64,000 nt of DNA from Streptomyces sp. 1331.2 (lineage in GTDB: Bacteria; Actinomycetota; Actinomycetes; Streptomycetales; Streptomycetaceae). The DNA lies in NCBI RefSeq assembly GCF_900199205.1, contig NZ_OBMJ01000001.1, positions 6,627,001-6,691,000 on the forward strand, read 5' to 3'. The notes under the pieces were generated by a model. The model did not search any database. It was not told the DNA's origin and was given only the letters and a program-made list of their open reading frames with translations. The translations under genes and the position numbers were made by a program. Shown in pieces: positions 59,938 to 64,000 of the stretch (positions are counted from its first letter, which is position 1; every line of letters starts with the position of its first letter).

Positions 59938-60098
59938 GCGGAGCGAGCATCCATGACTGTGCGTCATTCATCGCGGATGAGATCGGTGCGGCCGTCAGGT
60001 GGGGCAACCGGTCATGGGACTCGATCACCTTCCGTCCCGGGGGCAAGGACGTCCGGCCGGACATGCCCGACCGTGCCGCCCTGCGGGCCGCCGGATGA
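59934..60098 (+). CDS. Short hypothetical ORF overlapping the membrane gene
   Basis: This 54-residue ORF starts at a GTG that overlaps the previous stop (GTGA) with GAGGAG upstream, so it could be translated by coupling. The sequence includes DCASFIADEIGAAVRWGN and RPGGKDVRPDMPDRAALRAA. It was not recognised and may be the remnant of a larger gene or non-coding. Confidence 0.35.
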   Translation: MSGASIHDCASFIADEIGAAVRWGNRSWDSITFRPGGKDVRPDMPDRAALRAAG

Positions 60099-60175
60099 CC
60101 GGGATTCCGGGCCGCGCGTGCCGGTGCCGGTAATGGCGGGACGTAGTCGATCCGCTCGTCGAATCGGATAGCCGG

Positions 60176-60227
60176 GCCGAGAGGTCCCCTCCGCCGTGGC
60201 TGCTGCCACGCGAGGGGGCCTCTCGGC
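60176..60227 (+). terminator. Long hairpin with nested stem-loop
   Basis: Outer arms GCCGAGAGGTCCCCTC (60176-60191) and GAGGGGGCCTCTCGGC (60212-60227) have one mismatch. The loop contains a second stem, CGTGGC/GCCACG. It ends the membrane-protein operon. Confidence 0.75.
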
Positions 60228-60256
60228 CGTTGCGTCACACCGGATGGGGTCAGCGA

Positions 60257-60616
60257 ATGCGTCTGACCGAATGGGATCGCGAATTCATGGTCTGGTCCTA
60301 CGGGTTCGGTCGTTCCAGGCTCCTGTTCCGCAGCGAGCCGAGGTTCGAGGCCGACGAGCGCATCGATGTCCTCTTCTCCGATATCCGGGACACGAGCATT
60401 TCGGCGGACCTGGCGAGCCTGTCGATCGACCGGATCGAGACGCCGGAGGAGGCGCGCGATCTCGGCATCGGCGCCGCCGTTCCGCCCGCACCCGAAGGGT
60501 TGTTCGCGCTGAATTCGGGTGCCGTTCACGTGATCGCGACGCACTGCCAGGGGAACGCGGATCACGAGTGGGTCGACGCGCGCGCATTTCGGGCCGTTCC
60601 GAGGGGGGTGAAATGA
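60257..60616 (+). CDS. Hypothetical protein
   Basis: This 119-residue cytoplasmic protein was not recognised. It is rich in Arg, Glu and aromatic residues (RLTEWDREFMVWSYGFGRSR), with no membrane segment. Codon use is less G/C-biased than neighbours (several GAT, ATT and TTC-poor stretches), which may indicate a more recent acquisition. GATGGGG lies 8 nt before the ATG. Confidence 0.55.
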   Translation: MRLTEWDREFMVWSYGFGRSRLLFRSEPRFEADERIDVLFSDIRDTSISADLASLSIDRIETPEEARDLGIGAAVPPAPEGLFALNSGAVHVIATHCQGNADHEWVDARAFRAVPRGVK

Positions 60617-60679
60617 CGCGTGGGGATTGCTGAACGGGGTAATGCCCCGACGAGGTGGACGCCCGTCGCGACGGTGGGT

Positions 60680-61450
60680 TCAGCCGGCTTCCGGGATGGC
60701 GGTGCCTCCGTTGAAGGCCGCTGCCCGGACGTCCAGGAGGGCGAGGAGGACCGGGGGGTCGAGGGCGCGGACCGGGCGCAGGCGCAGTCCCAGCGGCCGT
60801 ACCGGTGTGTCCCGCCGGATTTCGAGGGGGCCGATGGAGCCGACGGAGACCTCGCCGGTGAGGACTTCGTCGAAGGAGGCGGGGACGGAGTGGGCGAGGA
60901 GGTACCAGGTCCCGGGGGGTACGCGGTCGAGGTGGAAGGCGCCGGGACGGGGGAGGACGGTGCAGGCCACGGGCCGGCCTTCGGGGATGCGGGTGGGGAA
61001 GAGTCCGACGAAGACGCGGCCGAGGTCCTCGGCGACGGAGGCCCGGATCTCGCCGCGGACGGTGGTGAGTTCCGCCAGGGGGCTCCGGCGGCGGGAGTCG
61101 ATCTCGATGCTGGTGGTGAAGCCGCGTAACTGGCGGAACATGGTGGGGGAGGTGCCGACGCTGCTGGCGAACCGTGAGCTGAAGGTGCCGACGCTGTTGT
61201 AGCCGACGCGGTGGCTGATCTCGGTCACGGTGTAGGTCGTCTCGATGAGCAGGCGTTTGGCGGCTTCGATGCGGATGGCTGAGAGGAAGCGTCTCGGTGA
61301 GACGCCGGTCACCCGTTGGAATTCCCGGGAGAAGTGGAATTTGCTGTAGATTGCTGCCTGTGCCATGTCGTCTATGGTCAGTATTTCGCCGATGTTCTCG
61401 TGCATGACCTCGATGGCCCGAGCCACGGCCTGTTCGATAGCGGGCTTCAA
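60680..61450 (-). CDS. AraC-family regulator, N-terminal DNA-binding type
   Basis: This 256-residue protein has its DNA-binding domain first (residues 5-105): ILTIDDMAQAAIYSKFHFSR, then TVTEISHRVGYNSVGTFSSR. A domain of about 140 residues follows that could bind a ligand (PRPGAFHLDRVPPGTWYLLA). This reversed order is seen in AraC proteins such as those acting on drug or stress operons. The TTG at 61450 has GGAG 6 nt upstream and no better start. The long upstream gap suggests separate control. Confidence 0.82.
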   Translation of the reverse strand: MKPAIEQAVARAIEVMHENIGEILTIDDMAQAAIYSKFHFSREFQRVTGVSPRRFLSAIRIEAAKRLLIETTYTVTEISHRVGYNSVGTFSSRFASSVGTSPTMFRQLRGFTTSIEIDSRRRSPLAELTTVRGEIRASVAEDLGRVFVGLFPTRIPEGRPVACTVLPRPGAFHLDRVPPGTWYLLAHSVPASFDEVLTGEVSVGSIGPLEIRRDTPVRPLGLRLRPVRALDPPVLLALLDVRAAAFNGGTAIPEAG

Positions 61451-61773
61451 AGCGACTCCAGGTTCTCCCGTACCGCTGGTCGACAGAGACTCGGCTCCGG
61501 TATCGAATTGTGGGACGCCGAGGTTTCGGATGTCCTTGGACCACCGGAGCCTGCGAGGTTTCTCACTCCTTTCCGTAATGAGTCGGTGACGCAGAGTTGC
61601 GTCACAATAACTGATGACCTTAGCAGGTGGGCATGACAAGTTCAACGGATGCCCAGTGCTTTCAATTGGCAAACTCCGCTGCGGGATACTGGCTGGTATA
61701 TGTTTGAAATACCGCAGCAATTCAGAAGATGCACCGGAGGGGGCTGTTACGCCTGTTGTGGCCAGGGCAGGTG
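61451..61773. other. AT-richer intergenic region with two dyads
   Basis: This 323-bp gap between two minus-strand genes has clearly lower GC than its surroundings. It holds a perfect 8-bp dyad, GTGACGCA/TGCGTCAC (61586-61605), and an imperfect 10-bp dyad, GCTGCGGGAT/ATACCGCAGC (61678-61718). The second, 56 nt past the TetR stop, may be its terminator. The first is near the AraC start and may be an operator. No coding sequence is supported. Confidence 0.5.
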
Positions 61774-62472
61774 TTACGGGTGTTGCCGGTGGTCCTCCAG
61801 GCCCTCCAGGCCCTCCAGGCCCTCCAGGTCCTCCCGCAGCCGTCGCGCCGACTCCGCCACCGACCCGGCGGCGGACTCCCGCACGTCGCCGACCCCGACC
61901 ATCAGCCCCACCAACTGCGCCTCCAGCAGGCGGTCGGCGTCCCAGGGCTCGGTCAGGTAGCCGCCGAGCTCCAGTACGACCAAGCCGTGCACCGCCGACC
62001 ACATCTGATGGGCCACCAGCTCGGCGTCCTGCGCGTGGAACCGCCCGGCCTCGATGCAGCGGGCGGCGCACTCGGCCACGCCGGCCAGCGTGTACCGGCC
62101 GTACTGCCGGTCCTCCTCGTCCAGCGAGAAACCGGCCAAGGAGGAACCGCCGAACATCACCGCGTACAGGTGGGGGTTGGCCAGCGCGTTGCACCGGTAC
62201 GCGCGGCCCAGCAGGGCCAGGTCGCTCACCGGGTCGTCGCTGAACTCGACCCGGGTGAAATAGTGCTGGAGCCGGGTGAACCCCTCGTGCACCATGGCGC
62301 GCACCAGCCCGCGCATTCCGTTGAAGTGGGTGTACAGAGCCATCGTCGAGGTGCCGACCTCGCTCGCGATGCGGCGGGCGGACAGCGCCTGCGGGCCTTC
62401 CTCCGCCAGCAACCGGGCGGCGATGTCCACCAGGGTGGGACGGGCACTGGGATCCGATCGACGCGGACTCAT
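61774..62472 (-). CDS. TetR/AcrR-family transcriptional regulator
   Basis: This 232-residue protein has an N-terminal helix-turn-helix (LVDIAARLLAEEGPQALSAR, then TSTMALYTHFNG) and a ligand domain of the WHG-type TetR_C group. The tail is a tandem GLE repeat encoded by CCTCCAGGC units (61794-61829). It is divergent from a major facilitator transporter gene, the standard TetR-efflux arrangement, so it likely represses that transporter. The ATG at 62472 is used; a further 17 residues upstream are possible. Confidence 0.88.
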   Translation of the reverse strand: MSPRRSDPSARPTLVDIAARLLAEEGPQALSARRIASEVGTSTMALYTHFNGMRGLVRAMVHEGFTRLQHYFTRVEFSDDPVSDLALLGRAYRCNALANPHLYAVMFGGSSLAGFSLDEEDRQYGRYTLAGVAECAARCIEAGRFHAQDAELVAHQMWSAVHGLVVLELGGYLTEPWDADRLLEAQLVGLMVGVGDVRESAAGSVAESARRLREDLEGLEGLEGLEDHRQHP

Positions 62473-62682
62473 CCCCCCAGTGAAGCAAAACGCCGTTATG
62501 GCAGAGCCGTTCGCGGTGCACAACCCCCTGATCCCCGCACGATGCGAGAAGCGGCGCTCCGGGTGCCACCCGTAGCTTTCCAGTCACCTGACGCAATGTT
62601 CCAGGGTCGGGCGAGGGCCGGAGCGAGTAGGTCGACGTCCCATCGCGCCGACCGTCACCCCGCTGGTCAACGGAGGCCGCCC
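62473..62682. promoter_or_regulatory. Divergent promoter region, TetR/MFS
   Basis: This 210-bp gap contains an AT-richer segment at 62483-62502 near the TetR start (GAAGCAAAACGCCGTTATGG) that may include a promoter or operator. The GGAGG at 62672-62676 serves the transporter start. Confidence 0.35.
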
Positions 62683-64000
62683 TTGTCCACCAAAGCCCCC
62701 GGCAGGGCAACCGCCGCCACCCTGCTCCTCACCCTGGGCGGCGTGATCGTGCTGGTCTCCTCCGCAGTGGCCTTCCACCACTCCTTCGCGATGGATCCCG
62801 CGATGCCGATGGACCACATGCCGGCCGACCCGGGACGGAAGCTGCACGGCATGGCCCTCTCGGACATGCCGGAGATGTTCACCGCCCTCGCCGGGCTGCT
62901 GCTCGTCGTGGTCGGCGCCGCCCTGCGCGGACGGCCGCAGGCCGACCCGGCCGACGCGGCCGACACCCGGACCGGCCGACGCGGCCGGCTGCTGATCGCC
63001 GCCATCGGCACGGCCGCCCTGACCATCGACATCAGCAAGACCTCCACCCTGGGCTTCGTCATCCCCGGCATGCGGGCCGAGTACGGCCTCGATCCCCGGA
63101 CGGCCTCCCTGCTGGCGGTCAGCGGACTGAGCGGAACGGCCGTCGGCGCCGTGCTGTTCGGCGTGCTCACCGACCGGATCGGCCGGCGCAGCTCCTACCT
63201 GATCGCCACCCTCGGATTCACCGCCACCAGCATGTGCGGCTCGATGCCCACCTTCCACGGGAACCTGGTGATGTGCGCCCTGATGGGCCTGGCGGTCGGC
63301 GGCCTCGCCCCGCTGCTGATCACCCTGCTCACCGAGACCGTCGGCGGACCGGTGCGCGGATCGGTGGTGGTGGCGCTCTCCGTCGTCGCCACCGCCGTCG
63401 GCTACCTGATCGCCGCCGGCTCGGCACTCTGGCTGGAGCCGGTGTTCGGCTGGCGGATCCTCTGGCTGATCGGCGCCCCCACCGGAGCCGCCCTGGCCCT
63501 GCTCACCCCCTTCGTCCCCAACCGCGGCTCCGCCCGCGCCCCCGCGGCTCGGCGCACACCGGTCGTCCAGCACCTCCCCAACTCCTCGCGGACCCTCACC
63601 CACGGCCTGCAGCGCGCCTTCGCCACCCTGATCGGACTGCTGACCTTCGGGCTCAGCACCTGGGTGCCGAGCCTGGCCAGGATCGGCGGGGTGCCGGTGC
63701 ACACCGCCAACCTGATGCTCACCGTGGCGGCGGTCGCGATGATCCCGTGCGCCCTGCTGCTGATGGTGGGCTACCGCCGCTTCGGACCGACGTCCATGGC
63801 GGCCGGCCTGGCCACCGCCACCGCGGTGCTGCTGGTGGCGCTCACCGCCAGCGGCGCGGTGGCCAAGGTGGGCTGGATCTGCGCGGGCGCCCTGGTGGCG
63901 GCGCTGTTCTCGGTGAACTCGATGGCCGCGATCTTCCTCCCGATCGCCGCCGACCTCGCGGACCCGGAACGGCGCGGCCGGACCACCGGCCTGGTCTCCC
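62683..64000 (+). CDS. MFS transporter, C-terminus beyond window
   Basis: At least 439 codons of a major facilitator transporter are present, open at the right edge. The TTG at 62683 has GGAGG 6 nt upstream. A first hydrophobic helix (LGGVIVLVSSAVAF) is followed by a histidine/methionine-rich extracellular loop (HHSFAMDPAMPMDHMPAD). MFS motifs appear as GVLTDRIGRRSSYL and GLAVGGLAPLLITLLTE. The Met/His-rich loop, unusual for the family, might bind a metal. Likely regulated by the divergent TetR protein. Confidence 0.85.
   Translation, partial: MSTKAPGRATAATLLLTLGGVIVLVSSAVAFHHSFAMDPAMPMDHMPADPGRKLHGMALSDMPEMFTALAGLLLVVVGAALRGRPQADPADAADTRTGRRGRLLIAAIGTAALTIDISKTSTLGFVIPGMRAEYGLDPRTASLLAVSGLSGTAVGAVLFGVLTDRIGRRSSYLIATLGFTATSMCGSMPTFHGNLVMCALMGLAVGGLAPLLITLLTETVGGPVRGSVVVALSVVATAVGYLIAAGSALWLEPVFGWRILWLIGAPTGAALALLTPFVPNRGSARAPAARRTPVVQHLPNSSRTLTHGLQRAFATLIGLLTFGLSTWVPSLARIGGVPVHTANLMLTVAAVAMIPCALLLMVGYRRFGPTSMAAGLATATAVLLVALTASGAVAKVGWICAGALVAALFSVNSMAAIFLPIAADLADPERRGRTTGLVS

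Noticed and set aside
60176..60227. Riboswitch
   Set aside because: The nested hairpin ends an operon and has no conserved ligand-binding elements, so a terminator is simpler.
61791..61850. Collagen-like Gly-Pro-Pro run on the plus strand
   Set aside because: It is the complement of the TetR GLE repeat tail; the minus frame is the real gene.
1..64000. CRISPR arrays, tRNA or rRNA genes, insertion sequences
   Set aside because: None was found on reading. Short tandem repeats are in coding linkers and no transposase or cloverleaf was recognised.

Overview
The window is high-GC actinobacterial DNA, most likely from a streptomycete (Streptomyces or Kitasatospora). The evidence is G/C-saturated third codon positions, frequent GTG and TTG starts, ATGA/GTGA gene overlaps, candidate leaderless promoters, a single TTA codon among the genes read, and family content: AfsR/SARP regulator, HelD-type ATPase, NB-ARC regulator, CYP105-like P450 with ferredoxin, and COG4705/PepSY proteins. 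No tRNA, rRNA, CRISPR array, transposase or att site was recognised.

Left flank (1-16 kb): a frameshifted secreted-protein gene runs off the left edge. It is followed by a divergent NmrA-type oxidoreductase/AraC pair, a PLP-dependent threonine-synthase-like enzyme, two small conserved or hypothetical genes, a secreted penicillin-acylase-family hydrolase, a two-domain SUKH-like protein, a BadF-type kinase and a decayed DUF1349 gene. At 10.97-13.52 kb a macrodomain protein is divergently paired with a 541-residue protein. That protein fuses a uracil-DNA-glycosylase-like domain to a mono-ADP-ribosyltransferase-like domain. This looks like a possible ADP-ribosylation/de-ADP-ribosylation system and is the most novel signal in the window. 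A HelD-family RNA-polymerase-recycling ATPase follows.

Centre (16.2-52.7 kb): a nonribosomal peptide cluster. An XRE/NB-ARC regulator precedes a tightly overlapping block: glutamate mutase S and E subunits, an anticodon-domain-less asparaginyl-tRNA-synthetase paralogue, an FMN-dependent glutamate-synthase-like enzyme and an MFS exporter. This block probably makes a 3-methylaspartate-derived building block. Then come MbtH and three NRPS proteins: C-A-T; A-MT-T; and C-A-T-C-A-T-C-A-T-TE. In total there are five A, five T and four C domains, one N-methyltransferase and one thioesterase, which is what a linear pentapeptide line needs if the A-MT-T protein initiates. Specificity residues read by eye suggest a valine-like residue, glycine (giving sarcosine), two tyrosines (the A-domain cores of modules 3 and 4 are a perfect duplicate) and a residue from a glycine-clade pocket. 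A SnoaL-like protein, a branched-chain aminotransferase, two P450s, a [3Fe-4S] ferredoxin and its reductase would supply precursors or tailor the peptide. An AfsR/SARP and a MarR regulator are candidates for control. Direct repeats next to the mbtH promoter and a TTA codon in the first NRPS gene suggest SARP and bldA control.

Right flank (50.4-64 kb): a small peptide gene and a cysteine-rich protein, an apparent acyl-carrier-protein relic, a CPA2 antiporter, an acyl-CoA dehydrogenase, a decayed alpha/beta hydrolase, a small KOW/Tudor-like protein, a cold-shock gene with a terminator in its leader, a two-component system with PepSY and COG4705 membrane proteins, two small unknown genes, AraC and TetR regulators, and an MFS transporter cut by the window edge. 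Strong hairpin terminators separate most of these units.
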